Assembly (NCBI RefSeq): GCF_000226095.1
Contig: NC_016472.1
Coordinates: forward strand, 3,534,001-3,598,000
From: Thermothelomyces thermophilus ATCC 42464
Taxonomy: Eukaryota > Ascomycota > Sordariomycetes > Sordariales > Chaetomiaceae
DNA length: 64,000 nt
Direction of reading: 5' to 3'
Every line of letters begins with the position of its first letter. Position 1 is the first letter of the stretch. Below, piece after piece: positions 1 to 9,987 of the stretch. Under the pieces are notes generated by a model. The model did no database searches, had not been told where the DNA came from, and worked only from the letters and a program-made list of their open reading frames with translations. The position numbers were made by a program, and so were the translations under genes.

Positions 1-103
1 CCCTTGTAATAACAGCCTCAAATAGCTACAAATAGTTCAATTGTAAACTGGGCTCTGAAAAGCTCAAAAACGCAGTAAAATTCAATTCCACCCGGTTGCA
101 ACT

Positions 104-2631
104 AGTCGAATAACGGGTCATATGACTCGCCTTCGTCTCCCTCCATATTATACCCCCTATCCCTATCGCTCTCAACACTCCTAATTACAGTAGTGCCTTC
201 TCTTTTAGCCTCCTGGTAATAGTTACTATCTTCTATCCCTAGCGTTACTACTATAGACTTATAGGTACGTCGCTTCTTAAACCTCCTAATGTCCTTTATA
301 ATGGCTATATATAGAGACTCCTTCTTACCCCTAGATAGAGATAATGACTTGATATCCTCTTCCTACCTATCTTCACTATCTGTAAAGTCAAATCTGTCAT
401 CGTCGCTGTCGTCAATTGACATTGTAGTTACGCCGCCAATCCATATCCTAGGACGTTTAGGGGATAGGAGTTTAACTTCTAATAACGGCTTCTTAGCTAA
501 CCAGGGGATTAAGACTTCTTTTCTATCTCTAAAGTCGAAAAAAGCTAGTAGCTAACGCTCCTTTGGTAGAACCTAGAGAGGGTTGTTATCGTTAAGAGGA
601 AGATAATTATTCTTGTTAGTCTTTTCTAAGAATTTGGTAAAGGTTGCTATACGAAGGCGATGCCTATTAATGCTAGAAATCTTATTTTCTAGGCGCCTTT
701 TCTAGACTTTATATTCCTCCTTGTACTCTTATTTAATTTGCTTAATGGTAATATAGGTAGCTTTTCGGCTAGTATCTCGAATTGCCTTAGTGCTCTTCTA
801 AGCTCGGATTTTCTAAAACTATCGAATCTGCCGGATGGTTATACTTATTATAATCTCTCCTGTTAGCTTGACAAGTTAGCCTTGTATTTTCTTAGTAGAT
901 AGTGTGGCTAGATAGGCTCTCTTGTCTTTAGTAAAGTTATTTAGATGTTTATATATTAGCTAACCCTTATTAACTATTAATATAATATCCTAAAAGTGTT
1001 CTTATATTAGCGAACTAAAAAGTTTAAGATATTACTCTTAAATACGGTTAATACCTTTTTTTATATATATCTATTACTCGTTATTAGGAATCATTATGGA
1101 ATATCTAATACTTATACTAGATAATACTTTCTCCTTGATCTAGTCTATTATAATATATTAGTTTAATAGAAAAAGACTAGTCTTTTCGAATCTTGCTATA
1201 ATGTTTTGGCGTTTAAAACTAGTATCTTAGATTTCCTACAATTCTTTGACAAAGTCTGCCTAGGTAAATGTAAGATTACCGTTTCGAACTACCTGCTGGA
1301 GACGTTATTAATATGCTTCCTTAAGATAGCGAAAGACTCCTATATCTATTAGCTAGATAAAGTGTGTTAAATGGGGAGGGAGGAAGATAATGATAATGTC
1401 GAATGAAAGGCAGTATTTATAAAGCTTAAGGTTATAATATCCTATAAAGTTATCTAGGATAAGTAGTTAGTATATATGTTCTTCTAATGGTATAGATATA
1501 TAAACCGAATCTTTAGGGGTAACGTTATCTAGGTTAATAAAGTATATACTAGGAGCGGGACTAAAGTTATAATAGTTATAACTAAACTATTCCTTGAAGC
1601 TTATACTACGTCGTTAGAACTTAGTATAGATAGCGAAGGAGTATTTATTAAAATGTCATATCTAATCTATTATAATCTTAGCGTTATTAAACACTATCTC
1701 TAACTTATAGAATCGAATCTCCTTATTAAGACCGTTAACATCTTAATCTTCTAATAGCTACTATTTAAAGATATAGAATACTAGGATAGTATTACTAATA
1801 GCGTTTCTAGTACTAATTATATTTATCAACTCTTAGTTATAAAGGTCTAGAATCTCTAGCTAATAAAATACTATAGTAAGTATTCTATATTAGTATCTAG
1901 GGGAGGGAACTAACCTTCTTCTTCTTATCCGTTTTAACTATTAAGATCTTAAACCGCCTATTTAACATTATAAGTATATATCTAGTTTCGTCTACGTTCT
2001 AATAGCTAGATACGGTAATCTTAAAGCTTTCAATAGTATCCTTAAGCTTATTAAAGAACATCTCTAATTCTTCTACCTACTACTTGGCCAAGAGTCGGTT
2101 TACTTCGATTAGTTTAAAGAATATCGGCTAAAACCATAGATAATCCTGTTTCTAACGCGACCACCAGTGCTTATTGATAGGAGGGCAGGGAGGATCGCGA
2201 CGTGCCCGTAAACGGTTGGCAGCATCTTAGAGAAGATCTTTAGCAGTAAGAGAACCAGATTCGATAAGCTAGTACACGTATCCTTCGAGGGCTAAATCTT
2301 CGTCATTTCGAAGCAACCGAGGTCTTCTAACTACGTTACTACTAGTGGCTAGAAGACCAGTATCCTTCAAAGACTTTAAGTGCCGGCTAACCTAGGTCTT
2401 TCTAGTCTTAAATAGCTAAGCCGCGTGCCGAATACTGGGTTGCTTTCTATAGGGTAAACGGCTGGTTCGGTGGCGAGCTTGAGCGGCAAGGAGCCATTTG
2501 GCGGCCCGTATACTAGCCGGTTCCTGGATTTGGTCAGTCAGAGGCATCGTATACAGGAGAGTAGGTTCAACTGGGCTTGTGGCAGTGGTTGTGTCTTCGA
2601 GTATAGGGAGTTGGCTAGTAAAATTGGACAC
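104..2631 (-). pseudogene. RIP-degraded pogo/Fot1-type (Tc1/mariner) transposase
   Basis: Reading the minus strand down from about 2631 and treating TAG/TAA as mutated Gln/Trp codons gives a recognisable pogo-family transposase. The N-terminus is helix-turn-helix-like, with a segment AASIRAAKWLLAA-like around 2540-2480. A CENP-B-type DNA-binding part contains PPINKHWWSR near 2160. Further down are NVDETR near 2000 (the first DDE region) and LPPHLTHFI..LIDIGVF near 1350, matching the LPPHxTHxLQPLDVGVF block of DDE_1 transposases. An acidic, basic-rich tail (IDDSDDD near 410) runs to an in-frame TAG near 104-106, which may itself be a mutated CAG. The frame is broken by many stops, so it is dead. 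At about 840 codons it is longer than usual Fot1 transposases; frame shifts or a second element in the last 500 bp are possible. I could not define its terminal repeats. Family call is firm, limits are approximate. Confidence 0.8.
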
Positions 2632-2684
2632 GGATTTGGACGCATACCTGTCCGGCTATATTGGCATGTCCGGGGGTTTTGGCC

Positions 2685-2706
2685 CCACCTGTCGGGAGAC
2701 AGGTGG
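2685..2706. repeat. 9-bp perfect inverted repeat, GGGA loop
   Basis: CCACCTGTC and GACAGGTGG are separated by GGGA. It lies just outside the transposase start and could be part of the element's terminal repeat. I found no matching copy at the left side of the relic. Confidence 0.5.
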
Positions 2707-3200
2707 TAGTCCTGAACTAATTAGTCAGCAACTAACCACCGGGTACCTAGGACGCGCTCTTGAGCTGTAGTTTGACCTCCCCGAAAATCGTTTACTTCAT
2801 ACCATTCTCTCATTTTAACAGTGCTCGCGGCTCTGACCCGGCTCGTTAACCTGTACTTGCTTGGAGAATAAGCTGTACCGAACACGTACGGTACGGAGTA
2901 CTCTGTGCCGTTAGTGTAGTACGAAATTCCGCCAAATAAGCCATTGTGTAACTACATAGTATTGCATATCAAAAGTGACCGAGAAAGGTTATTGGCTCCT
3001 GCAGATTTCGGACGAGCGATGTCGTCACCACCAGAGCTCAGTCGCCAAAGACACAATGCAAGCAAGGCACATCAGCTAGTGTAAGTCGGACAACGCACAC
3101 TAGTTCAAAGCGACAACCAGGGGCGAAGACCATTCCGAGTAGAATAGGCGGATGGTCGACCGAATGCACGCCGTCGTTGCTTACATGTCTGATTTTTCCT

Positions 3201-3210
3201 GCATAAAAGC
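3201..3210 (+). promoter_or_regulatory. TATA-like element upstream of TPC1
   Basis: GCATAAAAGC lies about 200 bp before the TPC1 start, followed by a GC-alternating tract. It is a candidate by sequence only, as many fungal housekeeping promoters lack a functional TATA box. Confidence 0.3.
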
Positions 3211-3306
3211 GCGCGCGCGGGGACCCCCGAACACGGTGCCCAAAATTTTCGGCGCAATCAATCTCGCTGCACGCGCGTCATCATCCCGAAGGCAAAATAC
3301 GCGACC

Positions 3307-3354
3307 AGCACAGCTGTCAGCACAGCTGTCAGCACAGCTATCAGCGCAGCCCTC
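3307..3354 (+). repeat. Four 12-bp tandem units in the TPC1 leader
   Basis: AGCACAGCTGTC occurs twice exactly, then once as AGCACAGCTATC and once as AGCGCAGCCCTC. The first two units contain the palindrome CAGCTG. It lies 50-100 bp before the start codon, so it is probably in the 5' leader. Confidence 0.75.
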
Positions 3355-3405
3355 AGAGCAACACCCTGTGGAGAGCCCGGGCGCCTAACCGGACTCGCTG
3401 GATGA

Positions 3406-4494
3406 ATGTCACTCAAGGGCGAACACCTCAAAGATGAGGGAACTCGCCTGGAAGTCACGGCTGCCGGGGCCACCGCGGGCCTGATTGCCCGGTATGTCGT
3501 ATCCTGGAACAGACGATACCCCGTGCCATCTCCGTCCATCCATCCATCATCGTCGCGGCAAGCAGAACAGAACACTAACGCCAGGGAAACCCGCAGCTTC
3601 GTCACCGCCCCGCTCGACGTCGTCAAGATCCGCCTCCAGCTCCAAACCCACTCCCTCTCGGACCCCCTCTCGCACCGCAACCTGCAAGGCGGGCCCATCT
3701 ACAAGGGCACGCTCCCGACGATCTGCCACATCCTCCGCCACGAGGGCCTCGCCGGCCTCTGGAAGGGCAACGTGCCGGCCGAGCTCCTCTACGTGTGCTA
3801 CGGCGCCGTGCAGTTCACCGCCTACCGCTCGACCACCCTCTTCTTGCACTCCGCCTTCGGCGAGGGCGCCCTGCCCCAGTCCGCCGAGTCCTTCATCGCC
3901 GGCGCCGTCGGCGGCGGCATCGCCACGGTTGCGACCTACCCGCTCGACCTCCTCCGCACCCGCTTCGCCGCCCAGGGCAACGACCGCGTCTACACGGGCC
4001 TGTGGCGCGCCGTGTGCCAGATCAGCCGCGAGGAGGGCCTGCGCGGCTTCTTCCGCGGCCTGGCGCCGGGCCTGGCCCAGATCGTCCCCTACATGGGCTT
4101 CTTCTTCGCCGCCTACGAGACGCTGCGCCCGCCCCTGAGCGGCCTGGAGCTGCCCTTCAGCTCGGGCGGCGCCGTGGCCGGCACCATGGCCAGCGTGCTG
4201 GCCAAGACGGGGACCTTCCCCCTGGATCTCGTGCGGAAGAGAATCCAGGTTCAGGGGCCCACCAGGGGCAGGTATGTGCATAAGAACATCCCCGAGTACT
4301 ACGGCGGCACGATCGGCGCGGTGAGGACCATCCTGAGGATGGAGGGGTTGAGGGGCCTGTACAGGGGTTTGACGGTCAGTCTGCTGAAGGCGGCGCCGAC
4401 GAGTGCCGTCACGATGTGGACGTACGAGAGGGCCTTGAGCTTCTATAGTGGGCTCGGAAATCGGCTGCGGGAGAGAAGGGAGGATAGTCTGTGA
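3406..4494 (+). CDS. TPC1: Mitochondrial thiamine pyrophosphate carrier
   Basis: Inner-membrane carrier of the SLC25 family expected to import thiamine pyrophosphate into the matrix. Three carrier repeats are visible, each with the P-x-D-x-x-K/R signature: APLDVVKIR (residues 33-41 after splicing), YPLDLLRTR (143-151) and FPLDLVRKR (236-244). The N-terminus ([17 protein letters not shown]) and the stretch [16 protein letters not shown] resemble fungal TPC1 proteins. One intron, 3492-3596, is inferred; removing it joins LIAR to FVTAPLDVV and gives a protein of about 327 residues, normal for the family. The intron is 105 nt with no in-frame stop, so the unspliced frame also stays open. The start at 3406 is the first in-frame ATG and begins the conserved N-terminus. 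The gene is tail-to-tail with the MICOS gene. Carrier family is certain; TPC1 rather than another carrier is very likely. Confidence 0.93.
   Translation: MSLKGEHLKDEGTRLEVTAAGATAGLIARYVVSWNRRYPVPSPSIHPSSSRQAEQNTNARETRSFVTAPLDVVKIRLQLQTHSLSDPLSHRNLQGGPIYKGTLPTICHILRHEGLAGLWKGNVPAELLYVCYGAVQFTAYRSTTLFLHSAFGEGALPQSAESFIAGAVGGGIATVATYPLDLLRTRFAAQGNDRVYTGLWRAVCQISREEGLRGFFRGLAPGLAQIVPYMGFFFAAYETLRPPLSGLELPFSSGGAVAGTMASVLAKTGTFPLDLVRKRIQVQGPTRGRYVHKNIPEYYGGTIGAVRTILRMEGLRGLYRGLTVSLLKAAPTSAVTMWTYERALSFYSGLGNRLRERREDSL
3492..3596 (+). other. TPC1: Intron in TPC1
   Basis: Donor GTATGT follows exon end GCCCG, the acceptor is CGCAG, and the branch site CTAAC at 3575-3579 lies about 17 nt before the acceptor. 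Splicing restores the conserved carrier sequence across the junction, while the intron translates to an unconserved Ser/Pro-rich segment. Confidence 0.9.
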
Positions 4495-4887
4495 AGGATG
4501 GTATAGAGAGAGATTGAGAATGTGATACCCTGATTAGACATAACGATAGACCTCTACATACACTACATTCATAGAACCAAACTCGTAATGCTAGCAAGAA
4601 TGATACGCTCTATGGCGGCACCTGGGATAGACCCGGGGCTTTCTTCACGCAAAGCAGAAAAAAAAAAATTCGTCTATCTGACCGGAGTCTCTACCCCTAT
4701 GATACAAGCAGAGAGGGACGTGCCGCTCGCCTTGCCGCTCGCCTTGCCGCCCTAATCAGCAAACTTTCTACACTCGGGGTTCCCCAAGCCCCGCCTTCCT
4801 CTTTCTCTTCCTTTTTGGTTTTTTGTCTTTTTTTCAATATCTCCCTCCGTTCGTTAATACCCCCCTCCTTCCACTACAGGGGCGTCC
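4495..4887. other. Convergent intergenic region, TPC1 and MICOS gene 3' ends
   Basis: Holds both 3' ends. An A-rich run near 4660-4670 and pyrimidine-rich stretches at 4800-4870 fit 3'-end processing signals on the two strands. A short duplication (CGCTCGCCTTGC-like) lies near 4724-4750. No gene is seen. Confidence 0.5.
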
Positions 4888-5896
4888 TCATTTCCCCTTT
4901 CTCACCCACTCCTCCAACGCCTCCCTCGCGCCCCTGACACCCTCGTGCACCTTGTTCTGCGCCAGCTCGGCATGCAGGCGTGCCATGTACACACCGTTCT
5001 CGATGCCCTCGCGGACGCGAATATGGGCATGCGCCACCGCGGGCACCCGCTTCTCGTACTCCCAGACGAGCCCGCTGACGTTGCCCATGGTGACGGGGAT
5101 GACGGTCCATGCGGCGCCGAGGCCGAAGGCGAGCGGGGTGGCGCCACGCAGGAGGATGTTGCGGTTGCGCGCCACGATGCTGCCGGCCATGCCGGCCACC
5201 AGGACGTAGATCAGGCCCGGCATCAGCTTCTCGCCCGACTCGCGGGGGGGCGCCAGCGAGGCGATGGTCGACGTGAAGGACCGCTCGAGCGCAAAGGCCC
5301 GCGCCATGGCGCCGTTGACGGCGTCCTCGGCCACGCAGGCCTGCGCGTAGAGAAAGAGGCGGGCGCGGCGGATCTGCGCGGCCAGCCGGTCCGTCGGGGT
5401 GGGCGCACGGGTGCGGACCACGGTTGTGACGTCGGGTTCCAAGACGGACTGCAGCTGCGCGGGAGGCGCTGCCGGGGAAGTGTTGCCGGCGGCGGCGTCA
5501 ACGGCTTGTTCTGACGGAGCGGGTGAGGTGGGGTGGGCTGCTGGTGCGGGCGCAGGCTTCGCTACGGGCGGGATGTCGAAGTCGTCGTCGTAGATGGGTT
5601 TTCTGGACTGCAAAGTGCCGAGGTCGGGGGTTAGTCCGGCAATCTTTGGGAGACGCTGGAACGGAGGCATGAACACACGCACATATCGGCGCTCGCTGGG
5701 GGCTTCGGCGTGCGCGGTTCGGGGGGAAAAGCCGACACTCCCTACGAGGGCGGCAGCCGCCAACGGCGCAACGCGCTGTCAAAAGACGATTATTGCTCGT
5801 CAGTACTCGCCTGATTTCTCCCGAGGTCCCGAATGGCGCCCAAATCGGAGTTCGCGCACGAGCACATACCCGCTGCAGCAGCACTCTGGCGGCCAT
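4888..5896 (-). CDS. MICOS complex subunit, MIC26/MIC27 (apolipoprotein O-like)
   Basis: Subunit of the inner-membrane complex that shapes crista junctions. Exon 1 (5896-5870) encodes MAARVLLQR; exon 2 (5775-4888) continues RVAPLAAAALVGS, together an Arg/Ala-rich mitochondrial targeting start, for a product of about 304 residues. Residues 66-72 carry the KPIYDDD motif, followed by a Pro/Ala-rich low-complexity linker (about 80-120). The C-terminal half has two hydrophobic segments (about 193-210 and 220-240) with Gly-rich faces, as in the apolipoprotein O family. The tail is charged and helical. Without the intron the frame has no good ATG, which is why this start was chosen. It shares a divergent promoter region with OCT1. 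MIC26 versus MIC27 cannot be settled from the sequence. Confidence 0.82.
5776..5869 (-). other. Intron in the MICOS gene
   Basis: On the minus strand the donor GTATGT is at 5869-5864, the branch site CTGAC at 5803-5799 and the acceptor TGACAG ends at 5776. It is 94 nt long, phase 0, and splits the targeting sequence after nine codons. Confidence 0.88.
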
Positions 5897-6785
5897 TGTC
5901 CACCCAATTGAGATGTCCCTCGCGAGCACTCGAGGCTTCCGGCAATCGGCGGGCAAAAACGGTCCCGTTTGGTGGTGGACGGCGGGCTTTTTGGATGCTG
6001 AGGTCAGAGGTTGCGGAAGCGTGGGCGGGAAACCAGGATTGGACGGCTGCTAGTGGGCATCGGATGCGGCTATTTCCGGGAAGCGACCTGGTAAAAAGCG
6101 ATGAGCTTCCTGGCTACACTATTTCGACAGACTTGCTAACTTGATTTGGCGCTCTAGACCATGTCGGGCTTCCATCTCCACGAATTTACCCATTCGGCTA
6201 CTCTGTACGGAGGTACTGTACTTCGTGTTCCATACTATGTAGTCATAACTAGGAGATAACGAGCTTGAACCATCTCGATTTAACCTATCATCAGGAGAGT
6301 TTGGCATAGATATAATACAAAAGATGTAATGGAAAGAGGACTAGCTGCGTTTCCGTCGACGCTATAGATTTTGAAGAGGGCGTGCGGCCAATTTGTTTTG
6401 GAGCTCGAGGTTCTTGACTTTAGGAGGTATGTACTGTATCTGTGGGGCTCCGTCAAAGTACTCGGCAATTCATGTAACAACTTAGTGTAGCAATAGCGCC
6501 TCAAAATGATTGCTCCCCGGTCACTTTTTTTCAATCCAGCCAAAACCAACTGCAAGCAATTGGAGTCGAGAAACCACCAAGCAGCTCCGAGCCGCCACAA
6601 CCGACGGGCATACGTCGCCGACAAGACCCGCCCGCGACCCGTTCACGTACCTTTGCGCCCTCCACGGCTCGACCCGGCTGCGTCATTGTGGTAGCGACGG
6701 CATTATCGGCACCGTGACGCCCCGCCCGACCAAGGAGATATCGCTATATCGCTCCCTCGCGTCCTCGCGGCCGCAGGGGTTCACC
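5897..6785. promoter_or_regulatory. Divergent promoter region, MICOS gene and OCT1
   Basis: About 890 bp between the two start codons. The centre (about 6100-6500) is more AT-rich than the flanks. The frame upstream of the OCT1 start is open back to 6510 but reads as low-quality peptide, so I treat it as leader. No other gene or clear motif is supported. Confidence 0.5.
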
Positions 6786-9182
6786 ATGATGAAGGCAGTC
6801 ACTCGAACCAGGCAATGGCAACGATGGGTCTGCTCGAGCTGCTTGTCTCAACGCGCGGTACCCGCCCTCCAACGGCGCCGGTTCAGCAACTCTCCCAAGT
6901 CGGCCGCCGTCGAGATCGAGCCCATCATTCCCGCCAGTCATGCGCCGCCGCTGTACCGTGACGAGGACAACACATTGCGCTCTGTTTTCGATTACCCCCG
7001 CTTCTGGCGGGAATTCTCCAGTCATCCTGGCGGCGTGAGCGTCGGCCTCTTCCGGAATGCGTACCTTAAGGAGCCCCGCGGCTTTCTCACCTTCGCCCGC
7101 GTGAGCTTAAGGAAGGCCCGGGCCGTCGTCTCCAAGGTGCTGGCCGCATCGTCTGTCCAGGAGTACCGCGCCATCGTCCGCGACCTCGACCGCCTGAGCG
7201 ACATCCTCTGCCGCGTGCTCGACATGGCCGACTTCGTGCGCGTCACCCACCCCGATCGTAACATGCAGCGGATGGCGAGCATGGCCTGGGATATGGTGTA
7301 TCAGTACATGAACGAGCTCAACACCATGACGGGTCTGCATGACCAACTGGCCGCCGCCATGGCCAACCCCGATGTCACGGCCGTCTGGTCCGAGGAGGAG
7401 AAGACGGTGGCCGAAGTGTTGAAGCTGGATTTCACCAAGTCGGCCGTCAACCTGCCCAAGAAGTACCGCGATCGCTTTGTCGAGCTCTCGTCCGAGATCA
7501 GCGCGGTCGGGTCCGCCTTTGTGCAGGAGATGGCGCCGGATCAGGACCTCATCGTCCTCCCCAGCAGCGACCTGCGCGGTATGGATCCGCTCCAGGCGCG
7601 GGAGCTGACCCGGGGCGGCAAGGTACACCTTCCCACGATGAGCGGGCAAGCCGCACTGGCGCTGCGGACCGTCCACGACGCGGACGCGCGGAAGCTCATC
7701 TACTACGCCTCTCGCACCGCGTCCCGTCGATCCGTCGAACTGCTCGAGCACCTGATGAGACTGCGGGCCGAGCTGGCCACGCTTTCGGGCTTTGAGAGCT
7801 ACGGCCACCTGGCCCTGCGCGACCGCATGATGGCCAGGAGCCCGGAGGCCGTCGACAAGTTCCTCCGCGCGCTGGCCGAGAACAACAGGCCCAAGGCGAT
7901 GCAAGAAATGGCCGAGCTCCTGGCCGAGAAGCGAAAGGCTTACCCGGCCGTCAAGCGACTCGACCCCTGGGACAAGGACTACTACTCCGACCTAATCCGT
8001 CGGCCACTGCGGCTGACCGGACGCCAGGGCGACCTCCTCTCGCCCTACTTCTCCCTCGGCGTCGTGATGCAGGGCCTGTCGAGGCTTTTTACCGACCTGT
8101 ACGGCATCCGGCTCGTTCCCAAGCAGCCCGTGGTCGGAGAGACGTGGCATCCCGACGTGCGGCGCCTCGACGTCATGTCGGACACGGAAGGCCATGTTGC
8201 CGTCCTCTACTGCGACCTCTTCTACCGCCCGGACAAGTCGCCAAACCCGGCGCACTTCACCGTCCGGTGCTCGCGCGAGATATCCGAGGCCGAGATGGCC
8301 GAGGTCTGGCAGCAGAGCAAGCAGGACCCCGACGTACCCCCGTTTGCGAGCCCGGAGTACGCCGCCAACGACGGCATGACCTTTTCGAGACAGCCCAACA
8401 AGACCATCAAACAACTGCCCACCATCGCCCTCGTCTGCGACTTCCCGCACCCGTCCGGGCACGGCGAACAGCAGCCCGCCCTGCTGAGCTTCTTCCAGGT
8501 CGAGACCCTCTTTCACGAGATGGGCCACGCGATCCACTCGGTCCTGGCGCGCACCTCGTTCCAGACCGTGTCGGGCACGCGGTGCGCGACGGACCTCGCC
8601 GAGCTACCGTCCACCCTCATGGAGTACTTCGCCGCCGACGCGTCGGTGCTCGGGCAGTTCGCGCGCCACTACGAGAGCAACGACCCGCTCCCCTACCGCA
8701 TGGTGGCGCAAAAGGTGCGCCAGGCCCGCCGCTTCGAGGCCTCCGACACGGAGAACCAGATCATCCTCGCCATGCTCGATCAGGCCCTGCACTCGCCGCG
8801 CGCCGCCCAGCCCGACTTCGACTCGACCGAGATCTTCCACGGCCTGCAGCGGACGTACGGCAGCGCCCCTCCGGACCCGCCGGGCACCCGCTGGCAGGGT
8901 TTCTTCGGCCACCTGTCGGGCTACGGGAGCACCTACTACAGCTACCTGTTCGACCGCGTACTGGCCCAGCGCGTGTGGGAGGTGGTGTTCAAGTCGGGCG
9001 ACCGCGGCGCCGCGCTCAGGAGGGAGAATGGCGAGCGGCTCAAGGAGAGCCTGCTCAAGTGGGGCGGCAGCCGTGATCCGTGGAAGTGTCTGGCCGAGGT
9101 GCTCGGGGATGAGAGGCTTGCGGAGGGCGGGGAGGAGGCGATGGCGCTCGTCGGGAGTTGGGGATCTACGAGGCAGAATTAA
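6786..9182 (+). CDS. OCT1: Mitochondrial intermediate peptidase
   Basis: Matrix zinc metallopeptidase of family M3A that trims octapeptides from imported precursors after the main processing peptidase has acted. The active site is FHEMGHAIHS, with HEMGH at residues 577-581; the third zinc ligand is the Glu of DLAELPS at 606, exactly 29 residues after the first His as in thimet oligopeptidase. Other M3 blocks seen include GYGSTYYSYLFDRVLA near the C-terminus. The first 40 residues are Arg-rich and free of acidic residues, a typical presequence, ending in RRRFSNSPKSA. I start at 6786 because this ATG (context CACCATGATG) begins that presequence. Length is about 798 residues, usual for fungal OCT1. 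No intron is needed. It is the last intact gene before the transposon block. Confidence 0.95.
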   Translation: MMKAVTRTRQWQRWVCSSCLSQRAVPALQRRRFSNSPKSAAVEIEPIIPASHAPPLYRDEDNTLRSVFDYPRFWREFSSHPGGVSVGLFRNAYLKEPRGFLTFARVSLRKARAVVSKVLAASSVQEYRAIVRDLDRLSDILCRVLDMADFVRVTHPDRNMQRMASMAWDMVYQYMNELNTMTGLHDQLAAAMANPDVTAVWSEEEKTVAEVLKLDFTKSAVNLPKKYRDRFVELSSEISAVGSAFVQEMAPDQDLIVLPSSDLRGMDPLQARELTRGGKVHLPTMSGQAALALRTVHDADARKLIYYASRTASRRSVELLEHLMRLRAELATLSGFESYGHLALRDRMMARSPEAVDKFLRALAENNRPKAMQEMAELLAEKRKAYPAVKRLDPWDKDYYSDLIRRPLRLTGRQGDLLSPYFSLGVVMQGLSRLFTDLYGIRLVPKQPVVGETWHPDVRRLDVMSDTEGHVAVLYCDLFYRPDKSPNPAHFTVRCSREISEAEMAEVWQQSKQDPDVPPFASPEYAANDGMTFSRQPNKTIKQLPTIALVCDFPHPSGHGEQQPALLSFFQVETLFHEMGHAIHSVLARTSFQTVSGTRCATDLAELPSTLMEYFAADASVLGQFARHYESNDPLPYRMVAQKVRQARRFEASDTENQIILAMLDQALHSPRAAQPDFDSTEIFHGLQRTYGSAPPDPPGTRWQGFFGHLSGYGSTYYSYLFDRVLAQRVWEVVFKSGDRGAALRRENGERLKESLLKWGGSRDPWKCLAEVLGDERLAEGGEEAMALVGSWGSTRQN

Positions 9183-9366
9183 AAAGAGAGGGGCTAATAG
9201 ATGTTAGGAGTTACTCCGTAGTACATAACACATACAGTCTATAATGGACTAGGGTGCATAGCTCACGGTATGACCGAATGGGGCAAGGGGGGCCATTTGT
9301 AATTCTAGTTCCATGTTCCATATATATAGACTATGTATATTAACAATATAAAGGGAAAGCTAAGAC
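9183..9366. other. OCT1 3' flank and edge of the transposon block
   Basis: Short AT-rich flank with no coding content. It holds the OCT1 3' end and leads straight into a LINE 5' fragment. Confidence 0.5.
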
Positions 9367-9661
9367 TTCTTCTCTTGCATGTTTGCATCTTTGCGAATAC
9401 CCCATCAAAACACACGAAACTACCACCGCTGGAAAGCCCTCGAAAAACGCTATCTAACGGTACTACTCTCGAACGCGCGCAAGCCGTTGCGGCTGTACAA
9501 CAGGCACTGCGAGCGTGGTAGCCAAATCCAACCATATCCTAACCGTATCTAGTACACCGGTTAAAAGTTTTCGCCATATAGACTACCTTATACCCCTAAA
9601 AGCAATATTAACTTAGAGCCTACTACTAAACCACTAAGTAAAGAGGCCTATAGCTATAAAC
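9367..9661 (+). mobile_element. LINE 5'-end fragment (probably start of copy 1)
   Basis: Homologous to the 5' ends of LINE copies 2 (from 15747) and 3 (from about 23281): all share CTTCTCTT, CATCTTTGCGAATACC and ACGCTATCTAACGG in order. The first 170 bp keep many CpA/TpG sites and are much less RIP-altered than the rest. It probably belongs with the LINE body that resumes near 10330; roughly 420 bp of LINE is missing and foreign repeats sit in the gap. Confidence 0.75.
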
Positions 9662-9780
9662 TATGATATACTAGCCTTATAATAACTATAGATAAGCATA
9701 TAACAATTTATTTAACTATTATAATAAGGAAAAAGAGAAAGAATATAAGAGTTATATAGAAAAGTACCTTTTACCTAGTA
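9662..9780 (+). repeat. Partial copy of hairpin-bearing dispersed repeat
   Basis: Matches the first part of the repeat at 58871-59199 (TATACTAGCCTTATA, then AAGAGTTATA and CCTTTTACC). It is cut off by a reversed LINE tail. Confidence 0.7.
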
Positions 9781-9784
9781 TATA

Positions 9785-9815
<31 letters not shown>

Positions 9816-9981
9816 CCTACACTACTATACTAATAAGTATACTAAAGCCTCTTTAATTACATATAAAGGAAACCATACCTAATAGGCTAGATAAAAACCT
9901 CTATCCTACCTTTAACGCCTAATCTAGAATACTAATACACTACAAAGAAAAGGAAAAGTAGCTAGAATAGCCTTATAGAGG
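9781..9981 (-). mobile_element. LINE 3'-end fragment, reversed, with ATT-repeat tail
   Basis: Reverse complement of the last 200 bp of the LINE (compare 15030-15236). The LINE's TAA-repeat tail appears here as TAT/ATT repeats at 9781-9812. A severely 5'-truncated insertion. Confidence 0.8.
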
Positions 9982-9987
9982 CCTTAC

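Larger units (their letters stand above)
2710..3405. other. Transition from RIP block to gene island; TPC1 upstream region
   Basis: No coding sequence is supported here. RIP-type bias fades over about 2.4-2.8 kb and normal gene-region composition begins. The last 200 bp hold the likely TPC1 promoter and leader. Confidence 0.6.

Noticed and set aside
289-555. Plus-strand 88-codon open frame
   Set aside because: Antisense to the C-terminal part of the pogo-type transposase relic, which reads better on the minus strand.
3547-4281. Open minus-strand frame of 244 codons within TPC1
   Set aside because: Antisense shadow of a GC-rich gene; low-complexity Gly/Ala/Glu peptide with no conserved feature.
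4621-4637. CCTGGG-ATAGA-CCCGGG hairpin resembling a tRNA T-arm
   Set aside because: No acceptor, anticodon or D-arm could be built around it; the loop does not match the TTCRA consensus.
7107-8537. Long minus-strand open frames within OCT1
   Set aside because: Shadows of strong codon bias in the sense gene; no recognisable protein features.
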